Source: Pseudarthrobacter chlorophenolicus
GTDB lineage: Bacteria; Actinomycetota; Actinomycetes; Actinomycetales; Micrococcaceae
Assembly: GCF_000962805.1 (NCBI RefSeq)
Contig: NZ_JZTW01000006.1
Location: 124,001 to 188,000, forward strand
Reading direction: 5' to 3'
DNA length: 64,000 nt
This document shows positions 17,657-25,806 of this stretch, piece by piece. Numbering within the stretch: position 1 is the stretch's first letter; each line of letters opens with the position of its first letter. A model generated the notes under the pieces. The model was not told the DNA's origin. It was given only the letters and a program-made list of their open reading frames with translations, and searched no databases. Both the position numbers and the translations under genes were made by a program.

Positions 17657-19840
17657 GTGACATTGGCGCCGGCACACCACGAGCTTGTGGAAAACCTCCT
17701 GGAATCCCTGACGTGGGAACAAAAGCTCGCCCAACTCCAGATAGCTTTCCGTCCGCGGCTGGAGGATGCTGCAGAGCTGGTCCGCAGCGGGATCGGAGCC
17801 ATCTTCTGGCCGCGCAGTGCCGGCGCCACCAATGAGCTGCAACGCATTGCCCGTGAGGAAACGCCCCATGGCATCCCGCTCCTGGTGGGGTTGGATGTCA
17901 TCCACGGACAGCGGACAACCTTTCCGGTACCCATCGCCCAGGCAGCCAGCTTTGATCCGGCCACCGCCGAGGTGGATGCCCGCGTCACAGCGCAGGAGGC
18001 GGCCTCCGGGGGAGTCAACTGGACGTTCTCGCCCATGATCGATGTGTCCCGGGATCCTCGCTGGGGCCGCGTTGTTGAAGGCTTCGGAGAAGACGCCTAC
18101 GTCAACAGTGTGTTCGGAGCGGCGAAGGTGCGCGGTTACCAAGGGAAATCGCTAAGTGATCCGGGTTCCATACTGGCGTGCGCCAAACACTTTGTGGCCT
18201 ACGGCCAGGCGGAAGGTGGACGGGACTACAACACTGTTGATGTTTCCAGCCAGCGGCTCCGCAACGTCTACTTGGACCCGTTCAGGGCTGCTGTCGACGC
18301 GGGCGTGGCCACGGTCATGGCCGCCTTCAATACAGTTTCCGGGCGGCCGGCGCATGCCAACCACCACCTGCTGACCTCCATCCTGAAGGACGAGTTTGGT
18401 TTTGAGGGCGTTGTGGTGGGTGATGCCGATGGTGTGGTTAATCTGCTGGACCATGGCATTGCCGAGGATATAGCGGACGCGCTGAGGCAGTCATTTGCGG
18501 CCGGCCTGGACGTTGAGATGGGCGGCAACGTCACAACGGCCGACGGCGGCGCTCGCCTTGGGCCGGATGACGTGCCAGTGGCACGCGTGGACGATGCGGT
18601 CCGGCGGGTCCTCCGCCTGAAACTTGCGCTGGGCTTGTTCGCCAATCCGTACCGGGCGCCCGAGCACGAGGTGACGGTGCCGTCCCCTGACAGCCGCCGG
18701 GCTACGCTGGCCGCTGCAGAGAAGGGGCTGGTCCTGCTCAAGAATGAGTCCGTTTTGCCCCTTAGTCCGGCTCCACAGCGGGTACTCCTTGTGGGGCCCT
18801 ACGCCAACAGCACTGATCACCTCGGTGCGTGGGTACAGTCCTTTGCCGAACCCGTGGGCTCGCTGGCCGATGCGATCCGGCAAGAATGCCCGGAGTGGCA
18901 ACTGACTGTGAGGGACGCCACGGGCTTTTTTGGTGGTGAGTCCGAATCGATATCCCAGGCCGTGGCTGACGGTGCTGACTTCGACGCGATCGTAGTTGCT
19001 GTCGGGGAACCTTCGGCACTGTCAGGTGAGGCGAACTCCCGCAGCGACCTCAGGCTTCCCGGTGCCCAGGAAGAGCTGATCCTTGCTGTGGCTGCCACCG
19101 GCACGCCGTCGGCCGTTGTCATGTTCAATGGGCGACCCCTGGTTACCGCCGCATGGATCGATGCTGTACCGGCGCTTTTGGAAGCGTGGCACTCGGGGTT
19201 GGAAGGCCCGCGTGCCGTGGCCCGTGCCCTGAGTGGCGCAGTGAACCCGGGCGGGCGGTTGCCCATGACGTTTCCCAGGTCTTCCAGCCAGGTCCCCATT
19301 TACTACGACCACGAGAACACGGGGCGCCCGGCCACGATTTCCGGAACGATCGACGGCGGCGCCCTCGACGTGGGATTGCTGGGTCCCGGCAACACCGATG
19401 GCCATTACACGTCCAAGTACAGGGACCTTGAACTGGGACCGCAGTTCCCGTTTGGGCACGGCCTCAGCTACACCACCTTCCAGCACGGCGGGGCCAGCGT
19501 GACTCCGGCAAGTACTTCCTTGGACGATCTCCGTGCGGGGAGATCAGTTGAGGTGTCGGTTTCCGTCACGAACACCGGGGCGGTGGCAGGGGACGAAGTC
19601 ACCATGGTGTTCATTCGGGACCTGGTGGCGTCGCTGGCCCAGCCCGTCCGCCGGTTGCGCTCGTTCACTCGGTCAACCCTGGACCCGGACCAGTCCACAA
19701 CAGTGACCTTTGAGCTGGGCTGGAAAGACCTCGGTTTCTGGGACAATCAGGACCAGTACGCCGTGGAGGCCGGGACCTTCGAAATCCATGTGGGCGGCGG
19801 GCTGGAGCACGCGCAGGTTGTGGAGCTCCGCGTCTCCTGA
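17657..19840 (+). CDS. Glycoside hydrolase family 3 beta-glucosidase
   Basis: This 727-residue GH3 enzyme has three parts: the N-terminal TIM barrel, an alpha/beta sandwich domain (about 365-560) and a C-terminal fibronectin III-like domain (VEVSVSVTNTGAVAGDEV). The family KH pair is Lys177-His178 (AKHF) and the nucleophile is Asp256 in VVVGDADGV, where most members have a Ser-Asp-Trp. No signal peptide is visible, so it is probably cytoplasmic. The GTG at 17657 is chosen because AAAGGA lies 6 nt upstream. It follows the deglycosidase beta subunit by 45 nt and likely removes O-linked beta-glucose from the same glycosides. A hairpin terminator follows. Confidence 0.92.
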   Translation: MTLAPAHHELVENLLESLTWEQKLAQLQIAFRPRLEDAAELVRSGIGAIFWPRSAGATNELQRIAREETPHGIPLLVGLDVIHGQRTTFPVPIAQAASFDPATAEVDARVTAQEAASGGVNWTFSPMIDVSRDPRWGRVVEGFGEDAYVNSVFGAAKVRGYQGKSLSDPGSILACAKHFVAYGQAEGGRDYNTVDVSSQRLRNVYLDPFRAAVDAGVATVMAAFNTVSGRPAHANHHLLTSILKDEFGFEGVVVGDADGVVNLLDHGIAEDIADALRQSFAAGLDVEMGGNVTTADGGARLGPDDVPVARVDDAVRRVLRLKLALGLFANPYRAPEHEVTVPSPDSRRATLAAAEKGLVLLKNESVLPLSPAPQRVLLVGPYANSTDHLGAWVQSFAEPVGSLADAIRQECPEWQLTVRDATGFFGGESESISQAVADGADFDAIVVAVGEPSALSGEANSRSDLRLPGAQEELILAVAATGTPSAVVMFNGRPLVTAAWIDAVPALLEAWHSGLEGPRAVARALSGAVNPGGRLPMTFPRSSSQVPIYYDHENTGRPATISGTIDGGALDVGLLGPGNTDGHYTSKYRDLELGPQFPFGHGLSYTTFQHGGASVTPASTSLDDLRAGRSVEVSVSVTNTGAVAGDEVTMVFIRDLVASLAQPVRRLRSFTRSTLDPDQSTTVTFELGWKDLGFWDNQDQYAVEAGTFEIHVGGGLEHAQVVELRVS

Positions 19841-19870
19841 AGGAGGCCGGCCTCCCGGTATGTCCTTCCC

Positions 19871-19904
19871 AGCGGCGGCTGTCCCTTCCGGGACGGCCGC
19901 CGCT
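19871..19904 (+). terminator. Hairpin terminator after GH3 gene
   Basis: A 15-bp stem with one G-T pair (19871-19885 with 19890-19904) has a TTCC loop and is followed by TTTGC. It lies 30 bp after the GH3 stop. The rest of the 342-bp interval up to 20182 contains only a GlnR-like element and the promoter area of the next operon; I see no gene in it. Confidence 0.7.
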
Positions 19905-20064
19905 TTGCTGTGCCCGCAGGTTAGTTCGCCATGGATGGGGACCGCGGGATGCGCGCCGTGCCCGCGAATCATGGGCCTGTTCGCGAAACCCGACTCTTCA
20001 AGGCTCTGATCCGCGAACAAGCCTCTGATGCGCCAAGCCCCGGGGCGGGAAGGCCCGCAAAACG

Positions 20065-20091
20065 GTGAGCCCGGGGAAACCCCGAGTTAAC
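20065..20091. promoter_or_regulatory. GlnR-like box upstream of glnT operon
   Basis: Three 5-mers are spaced exactly 11 bp apart: GTGAG (20065), GAAAC (20076) and TTAAC (20087). The actinobacterial GlnR consensus is gTnAC-n6-GaAAc repeated with the same 11-bp period, so the last two fit well and the first in four of five positions. It lies about 90 bp before the glnT start. The same arrangement occurs before the ammonium transporter gene. Confidence 0.45.
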
Positions 20092-20182
20092 CTGCCCGCC
20101 CGACGCATGAAACGTCCACTTGGATACTCTGATGCAACAAGGTTTACTAGTAGCTAACACCAACCCGGACAGGAATGTTTCG

Positions 20183-21589
20183 ATGACAAGTGTCGCAACC
20201 CCTGCTGTAACCCCCGCGATGGAGCCGGCCCCCGTGACTGCCGCTCCCGCCCAGGAACCCACCATCTCCCTCGCCGACATTGCCCGCGCCCACAACGTCC
20301 GGTTCCTCCTCGCCACGTTCGTGGATATGACCGGCAAGCCCTGCGCCAAGCTGGTCCCGGTGGAAGCCGCCGACGAACTCGAAAAAGGCGCCATGGGATT
20401 CGCCGGTTACGCCGCGGGCCTCATTGGCCAGAAGCCCCAGGACGCTGACCTCATCGCCGTCCCCGATCTCGCCTCCTTCACCCCGGTCCCCTTCATCAAG
20501 GAGGGCCTGGCCATCATCCACTGCGACCCGCACGTCAACGGCACGCCCTGGCCCTACGCCCCGCGGGTCATCCTCAAGAACGCCCTGGCGCGGCTGGAGG
20601 AGAAAGGTATGCAGGCCAAGGTCGGCGCGGAGGTGGAGTACTTCCTGGTCAACAAGAACGACGACGGGACGCTGAGCACCGCCGACGCCCGCGACGATTC
20701 GCCCCGCCCCTGCTACGACGCCCGTGGCGTCACCCGCATGTACGAGCACCTGACCTCCATCTCCGAGGCGATGAACAGCCTCGGCTGGGGCAACTACGCC
20801 AATGACCACGAGGACGCCGCCGGCCAGTTCGAGCAGAACTTCAACTACGCGGACGCGCTCACCACGGCGGACCGGGTGGTCTCGCTCCGCTACATCCTGA
20901 ACATCCTGGCTGAGCAGCGCGGCATGACTGCCACGTTCATGCCCAAGCCGTTCACGGACCGCACCGGCACCGGCCTGCACTTCCACCTCTCGCTCTGGTC
21001 CGGCGGGGAGGCCATGTTCCCGCAAGCGGAAGATACAGCGCACGACGGCGGACGCGGACTGGGGCTCTCCGGCCTCGCCTACTCCTTCATCGGCGGAATC
21101 CTGGACCACGCGCCGGCGCTGCAGGCCTTCCTTGCCCCCACGGTCAACTCCTACAAGCGCAGCGGTGCCACCACCAGCTCCTCGGGCGCCACCTGGTCGC
21201 CGCGGAAGGCATCGTATGGCGGGAACGACCGCACCCACATGATCCGGGTGCCGGACAACAACAGGATAGAACTGCGCTCCGGCGACGGTTCCGCCAACCC
21301 GTACCTGGCTATCGCCACCGCCGTGGCGGCCGGCCTGGACGGGGTGGAGAAATCGATCGACCCGGGCACGCCGTCAGGCCCGGGGGAGTCCCGGCCGGAC
21401 GCCCACTTCCTGCCGGCCACCCTGCTGCACGCCGTCGAAGCGCTCCGCCGGGACCCGGTCATCCTGGCCAGCCTCAGCGGTGACCCGGCAATCGGCGCCT
21501 ACTACGCCGACGCCAAGGAAGACGAGTTCCTCAGCTGGCACAACCAGGTCAGCGACTGGGAAATCCGGACCTACCTCACCTCGATCTAA
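20183..21589 (+). CDS. glnT: Type III glutamine synthetase-like ligase (GlnT/GmaS family)
   Basis: This 468-residue protein of the glutamine synthetase superfamily has the beta-grasp domain followed by the catalytic domain: AEVEYFLVN (metal-binding Glu), GNYANDHEDAAGQFEQNF, GLHFHLSLW (ATP/metal) and NRIELRSGDGSANPYLAIA (Arg cluster). The GlnT branch includes gamma-glutamylmethylamide synthetase (GmaS), which joins methylamine rather than ammonia to glutamate, and glutamate-ammonia ligases; the sequence does not decide between them. The ATG at 20183 is preferred since AGGA lies 8 nt before it. It is followed by three glutamate-synthase-like genes and a sarcosine-oxidase-like gene, the set expected for an N-methylglutamate-type route. 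Confidence 0.85.
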   Translation: MTSVATPAVTPAMEPAPVTAAPAQEPTISLADIARAHNVRFLLATFVDMTGKPCAKLVPVEAADELEKGAMGFAGYAAGLIGQKPQDADLIAVPDLASFTPVPFIKEGLAIIHCDPHVNGTPWPYAPRVILKNALARLEEKGMQAKVGAEVEYFLVNKNDDGTLSTADARDDSPRPCYDARGVTRMYEHLTSISEAMNSLGWGNYANDHEDAAGQFEQNFNYADALTTADRVVSLRYILNILAEQRGMTATFMPKPFTDRTGTGLHFHLSLWSGGEAMFPQAEDTAHDGGRGLGLSGLAYSFIGGILDHAPALQAFLAPTVNSYKRSGATTSSSGATWSPRKASYGGNDRTHMIRVPDNNRIELRSGDGSANPYLAIATAVAAGLDGVEKSIDPGTPSGPGESRPDAHFLPATLLHAVEALRRDPVILASLSGDPAIGAYYADAKEDEFLSWHNQVSDWEIRTYLTSI

Positions 21590-21615
21590 TCCCTACCCAG
21601 TAAAGGAATCCCACC

Positions 21616-22524
21616 ATGTGCGGAATCGCCGCGCTGCAGCTGCGCAATCCCTCGCTGCACCCCCGGATGGGCAGCCTGCTGTCCTCCATGCTCTGCCAGA
21701 TCGTGGACCGCGGCCCCGACTCCGCCGGCCTGGCCGTCTACAACACCCCCGGCCTGGTCTCCCCGGGCATCTCAACCCTGAGCCTGCTCGGCAGGGACCA
21801 GGGGATCACGACGGCGGCACTCACCGCAGGCGTCGCGGCGCTCCTGCCGTCCGACGCAGTACCCGCCGTGCAGGTGGTGGGCGACACCACCCTGGTGAGC
21901 GCCGCCGTCGGGACCGATCTCCTGGTGAAGGCCGTCACCGAAACGCTGCCCGCCGCCACCGTGATTGGTCGCGGCGAACATGTCGCGGTGATGAAGAGCG
22001 TGGGCCACCCCATGGAGATCGCCGCCGAACACGGGCTGGAAGCCATGGCGGGCAGCCAGGGCCTGTCCCACACCCGGATGGCCACCGAATCGGCGGTCAC
22101 TGCCGGCGGCTCGCACCCCTTCTCCGTGGCCGACGACCTCTGCCTGGTGCACAACGGATCCTTCTCCAACCACGCCACCGTCCGCCGCGAGCTCAAGCGG
22201 GAAGGCGTGGTATTCGACTCCGAGAACGACACCGAGGTGGGCGCACGCTACGTTGCCTCCCGGCTGAAGCAGGGCGACACCCTGGAAGAAGCCCTGGTAA
22301 ACCTCGGCAAGGTCCTGGACGGCTTCTACACCCTGGTGGTCACCACCGCTGACAGCATGGCAGTGGTCCGGGACCCCATCGCCTGCAAGCCAGCCATCAT
22401 CGCCGAAACGGACGACTACGTGGCCATGGCCTCCGAATACCGCGCCCTGGCAGCCCTGCCCGGCATCAGCACCGCCCGCATCTTCGAACCGGAACCCGGA
22501 AAGGTCTACACATGGTCACTCTGA
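21616..22524 (+). CDS. glxB: Class II glutamine amidotransferase-like protein (GlxB/MgsA type)
   Basis: This 302-residue N-terminal nucleophile amidotransferase domain protein starts MCGIAAL, with Cys2 as the predicted nucleophile after Met removal, and contains RGPDSAG and an HNGSFSNH motif typical of GATase II. It corresponds to the amidotransferase third of glutamate synthase and to MgsA of N-methylglutamate synthase. AAAGGA precedes the ATG. It overlaps glxC by 13 nt. It should act in a complex with the two following proteins, releasing the amino or alkylamino group from a gamma-glutamyl amide. Confidence 0.9.
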   Translation: MCGIAALQLRNPSLHPRMGSLLSSMLCQIVDRGPDSAGLAVYNTPGLVSPGISTLSLLGRDQGITTAALTAGVAALLPSDAVPAVQVVGDTTLVSAAVGTDLLVKAVTETLPAATVIGRGEHVAVMKSVGHPMEIAAEHGLEAMAGSQGLSHTRMATESAVTAGGSHPFSVADDLCLVHNGSFSNHATVRRELKREGVVFDSENDTEVGARYVASRLKQGDTLEEALVNLGKVLDGFYTLVVTTADSMAVVRDPIACKPAIIAETDDYVAMASEYRALAALPGISTARIFEPEPGKVYTWSL

Positions 22525-23252
22525 CAGCCCCCGAAACGCTCGGTGCCGTAACAGCGCCCGACGACGATGCTGCCGCCCCCACGGTGGTGGACCTCGCCGA
22601 CGCCCCGGTCCGCGGCCTCAACCAGGACCTGCACCACGCCGTCGATGGCCAGTCCTGGACCGTGGCCAACCCCGGCGGCAAGCACAGCCTCGCCGTCGGC
22701 ATCAACGCCGACGTCACCGTGACCATCGACGGCCATGCCGGCTACTACGCCGCCGGGATGCACCAGAAGGGCACCGTGAAGGTCAACGGCAATGCCGGCG
22801 TCGGGCTGGCCGAGAACATCATGTCCGGCACGGTCCACGTCACAGGAGACGCTTCCCAGTCCGCCGCCGCCACCGGGCACGGCGGCCTGGTGGTTATCGA
22901 CGGGAACGCCGGAGCCCGCTGCGGGATCTCCATGAAGGGCGTGGACATCGTGGTGGGCGGCAACATCGGCCACATGTCCGCGTTCATGGCGCAGGCCGGC
23001 CGGCTGGTGGTCTGCGGCGACGCCGGTGACGCCCTGGGTGACTCCATCTACGAGGCCCGCATCTACGTCAAGGGCACCGTGGCCTCCCTCGGCGCGGACT
23101 GCATTGAAAAGCCGCTGCGCGACGAGCACCTGGCCGAGCTCGCGGAACTCCTGGCCGCCGCGGGCCGCACCGACAACCCGGCCGACTTCAGTCGCTACGG
23201 CTCCGCCCGGAACCTTTACCACTTCCACGTCGACAACTCGACTGCCTACTAG
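22512..23252 (+). CDS. glxC: GXGXG-motif protein (GlxC/MgsB type)
   Basis: This 246-residue protein is made of right-handed beta-helix turns with the repeated G-x-G/N-A-G pattern (AGYYAAGM, GNAGVGLAENIM, GNIGHMSAFM). It is the stand-alone form of the C-terminal structural domain of the glutamate synthase large subunit, homologous to MgsB and GlxC. It has no catalytic residues of its own; it holds the amidotransferase and synthase domains together. Its start lies inside glxB and it ends 9 nt before glxD, with AGGAGG between. Confidence 0.9.
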   Translation: MVTLTAPETLGAVTAPDDDAAAPTVVDLADAPVRGLNQDLHHAVDGQSWTVANPGGKHSLAVGINADVTVTIDGHAGYYAAGMHQKGTVKVNGNAGVGLAENIMSGTVHVTGDASQSAAATGHGGLVVIDGNAGARCGISMKGVDIVVGGNIGHMSAFMAQAGRLVVCGDAGDALGDSIYEARIYVKGTVASLGADCIEKPLRDEHLAELAELLAAAGRTDNPADFSRYGSARNLYHFHVDNSTAY

Positions 23253-23261
23253 GAGGCCCCC

Positions 23262-24629
23262 ATGACCATCACCTCCATCCCGGTACCCACCGCAGCGCCC
23301 ACCCAGGACATCGCTGAGCTGGGCCTCCGCGAGTCCGCCACGTTTGACCGCGCCACCATCGCCGATATCCAGCGCGCCGCCGCCACTGGCGTCTATGACA
23401 TCCGCGGCTGGGGCGCCAAGCGCAAGGTCCCGCACTTCGACGACCTGCTCTTCCTCGGCGCCTCCATGTCCCGCTACCCGCTGGAGGGCTACCGCGAAAA
23501 GTGCGATACCGACGTCGTCCTCGGCGACCGGCATGCCTCCCGGCCGCTGCACCTGCAGACCCCGGTGACCATCGCCGGCATGAGCTTCGGCGCCCTCTCC
23601 GCCAACGCCAAGGAAGCGCTGGGCCGCGGCGCCAGCGAAGTGGGCACCTCCACCACCACGGGCGACGGCGGCATGACGCCTGAGGAGCGCGGCCAGTCCA
23701 AGCACCTGGTGTACCAGTACCTGCCGTCCCGCTACGGCATGAACCCGGACGACCTCCGCAAGGCCGACGCCATCGAGATCGTCCTGGGCCAGGGCGCCAA
23801 GCCCGGCGGCGGAGGCATGCTGCTGGGCCAGAAAATCACCGAACGCGTGGCCGGGATGCGCACCCTCCCGGTGGGCATCGACCAGCGCTCCGCCAGCCGC
23901 CACCCGGACTGGACCGGCCCGGACGACCTGGAAATCAAGATCGGCGAACTCCGCGAAATCACCGATTGGAAGACCCCCATCTACGTCAAGATCGGCGCCT
24001 CCCGGCCGTACTACGACACCGCGTTGGCTGTGAAGTCCGGCGCCGATGTGGTGGTGTTGGACGGCATGCAGGGTGGCACCGCGGCAACGCAGCAGGTGTT
24101 CATCGAGAACGTCGGCATCCCCACCCTCGCGGCCATCCCGCAGGCGGTCCAGGCGCTGCAGGAGCTGGGGATGCACCGCAAGGTCCAGCTGATCGTCTCC
24201 GGCGGCATCCGCACAGGAGCCGACGTGGCCAAGGCGATGGCCCTGGGTGCGGATGCCGTGGCCATCGGCACCGCCGCGCTGATCGCACTGGGCGACAACG
24301 ACCCCCGCTACGCCGCCGAATACGCGGACCTGGGCTCCGCCGCCGGGTTCTACGACGACTTCCAGGATGGCCGGGACCCGGCAGGCATCACCACCCAGGA
24401 CCCGGAGCTTGCTTCGCGACTGGATCCCGTGGCGGCCGGCAAGCGGCTGGCCAACTACCTCCGCGTCCTCACCATGGAAGCCCAGACCATTGCGCGGGCC
24501 TGCGGAAAATCGCACCTGCACAACCTGGAACCCGAGGACCTGGTGGCGCTGACCATCGAGGCCTCCGCCATGGCCCGCGTGCCGCTGGCCGGTACCAGCT
24601 GGATCCCGGGCGTCCAGGGCAGCTTCTGA
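23262..24629 (+). CDS. glxD: FMN-binding glutamate synthase family protein (GlxD/MgsC type)
   Basis: This 455-residue protein has the glutamate synthase FMN TIM barrel. Visible parts are the glycine-rich phosphate loop VSGGIRTGADVAKAMALGADAVAIGTAAL, the STTTGDGGM segment near 125-135 and a C-terminal CGKSHLHNLEPEDL typical of the GlxD/MgsC group. In glutamate synthase this domain combines channelled ammonia with 2-oxoglutarate; in N-methylglutamate synthase it transfers the methylamine unit to an acceptor. Its stop overlaps the start of the flavin oxidase gene (TGATG), so that enzyme is made together with it. Confidence 0.9.
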   Translation: MTITSIPVPTAAPTQDIAELGLRESATFDRATIADIQRAAATGVYDIRGWGAKRKVPHFDDLLFLGASMSRYPLEGYREKCDTDVVLGDRHASRPLHLQTPVTIAGMSFGALSANAKEALGRGASEVGTSTTTGDGGMTPEERGQSKHLVYQYLPSRYGMNPDDLRKADAIEIVLGQGAKPGGGGMLLGQKITERVAGMRTLPVGIDQRSASRHPDWTGPDDLEIKIGELREITDWKTPIYVKIGASRPYYDTALAVKSGADVVVLDGMQGGTAATQQVFIENVGIPTLAAIPQAVQALQELGMHRKVQLIVSGGIRTGADVAKAMALGADAVAIGTAALIALGDNDPRYAAEYADLGSAAGFYDDFQDGRDPAGITTQDPELASRLDPVAAGKRLANYLRVLTMEAQTIARACGKSHLHNLEPEDLVALTIEASAMARVPLAGTSWIPGVQGSF

Positions 24630-25795
24630 TGGGTGACGCGCTGCCGGACTCGTCCGACTACGTGGTGGTGGGCGCCGGCCTGGCCGGCGCCGCCACCGCC
24701 TGGCAGCTCGCGGCCCGCGGGCACCAGGTCACCCTGCTGGAACGCGACGTCCCGGCCGCACACGACGCCAGCTCCCACGGCTCCGCCAGGATCTTCCGCT
24801 ACGCCTACCCGGACCCCTTCTACACGCAGGCCGTGCTGGACTCGAAGGCCCTCTGGGACAGCCTGGCCGCCGAGGCCGGAACTGAGCTGATCACGCCCTT
24901 TGGTGCAGTGGACTATGGTCCCACCCGGCAGCCAGCACTCCTGGCCGGCGTGCTGGCCGGGGCCGGGATCGAGCACGAGCTGCTTTCCGCCGCCGAAGCC
25001 CGCAACCGCTGGCCACAGATCGCCTTCGACACCGAGGTCCTCTGGCACCCCGGGGCAGGGGTCATCGACGCCGAAACCTCCGTCAACGCCATGGTGGCGC
25101 TGGCCGTCCGCAACGGCGCCCGGGTGCTGACCGGCTGGACCCTTGACCGCGTGGAACGCCTGGGCAGTGGTACCGGCGCTGGCTACCGGCTGCACTCCGC
25201 CGCAGGGGAAACGCTCGACGCCGGCAGCGTCGTCATCAGCGCCGGCGGCTGGCTTCCGCGGCTGCTGGAGTCCCTGCCGCTGCCGGCCGGGTTCCTCGCC
25301 GGCCTGCCGGAATTCACGGTCAGGCAGGAGCAGGCCTTCCACTTCCGCTACCGCGACGGCTCCGGCGCCACCTGGCCCACCTTCATCCACAAGGCCGCGG
25401 ACATCCAGGCCTACGGGCTGCCCGGCGGCCGCGATGCCTGCTTCGCGGGCCAGAAGGTGGCCGAATACAACGGCGGGCCCAGCATCAAGTCCGCCGCCGA
25501 CCAGACCGGCCAGGTGGACCCGGCCAACCGCGCCCGAGTGGTGGACTACGTCAACCTGTACCTGCCCGGCCTGGACCCCGAGCCCTACGCCGAAACCACC
25601 TGCCTGTTCACCAACACCCCCACCGAGGACTTCCTCATCGACCGGGCGGACAACCTCACCGTCGTCTCGCCCTGCTCCGGGCACGGCGCGAAGTTCGCCC
25701 CGCTGATCGGACAGTGGGCAGCGGACCTGGCCACCGGCGCAGCGCCCGTCCCCGACCGGTTTCGGAGCGCTACCCTGCCGGCACTCACCACGTAG
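24629..25795 (+). CDS. Monomeric sarcosine oxidase-like FAD oxidoreductase
   Basis: This 388-residue protein belongs to the MSOX/N-methyltryptophan oxidase (SolA) group. It has a GAGLAG dinucleotide motif at 15-20, SSHGSARIFRYAY at 48-60 (arginines matching the substrate-binding Arg49/Arg52 region of sarcosine oxidase), Cys325 in TTCLFTNTPTEDF, the position that holds FAD covalently in MSOX, and SGHGAKF near 350. Such enzymes oxidise secondary N-methyl amino acids to formaldehyde and the primary amine. The ATG at 24629 is fixed by overlap with the glxD stop; the frame is open further upstream but that part is only the shadow of glxD. Context suggests N-methylglutamate or a similar N-methyl compound as the substrate. 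Confidence 0.87.
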   Translation: MGDALPDSSDYVVVGAGLAGAATAWQLAARGHQVTLLERDVPAAHDASSHGSARIFRYAYPDPFYTQAVLDSKALWDSLAAEAGTELITPFGAVDYGPTRQPALLAGVLAGAGIEHELLSAAEARNRWPQIAFDTEVLWHPGAGVIDAETSVNAMVALAVRNGARVLTGWTLDRVERLGSGTGAGYRLHSAAGETLDAGSVVISAGGWLPRLLESLPLPAGFLAGLPEFTVRQEQAFHFRYRDGSGATWPTFIHKAADIQAYGLPGGRDACFAGQKVAEYNGGPSIKSAADQTGQVDPANRARVVDYVNLYLPGLDPEPYAETTCLFTNTPTEDFLIDRADNLTVVSPCSGHGAKFAPLIGQWAADLATGAAPVPDRFRSATLPALTT

Positions 25796-25806
25796 AACGG
25801 ATCCCT

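Noticed and set aside
22506..24521. A 671-codon minus-strand open frame opposite glxC and glxD
   Set aside because: It is a GC-bias shadow with no domain; both plus-strand genes have family motifs and coupled starts.
23966..24628. Upstream extension that would fuse a 221-residue segment to the sarcosine-oxidase-like protein
   Set aside because: The extension lies wholly within glxD in another frame and is Arg/His-rich noise; the true start is the ATG overlapping the glxD stop.
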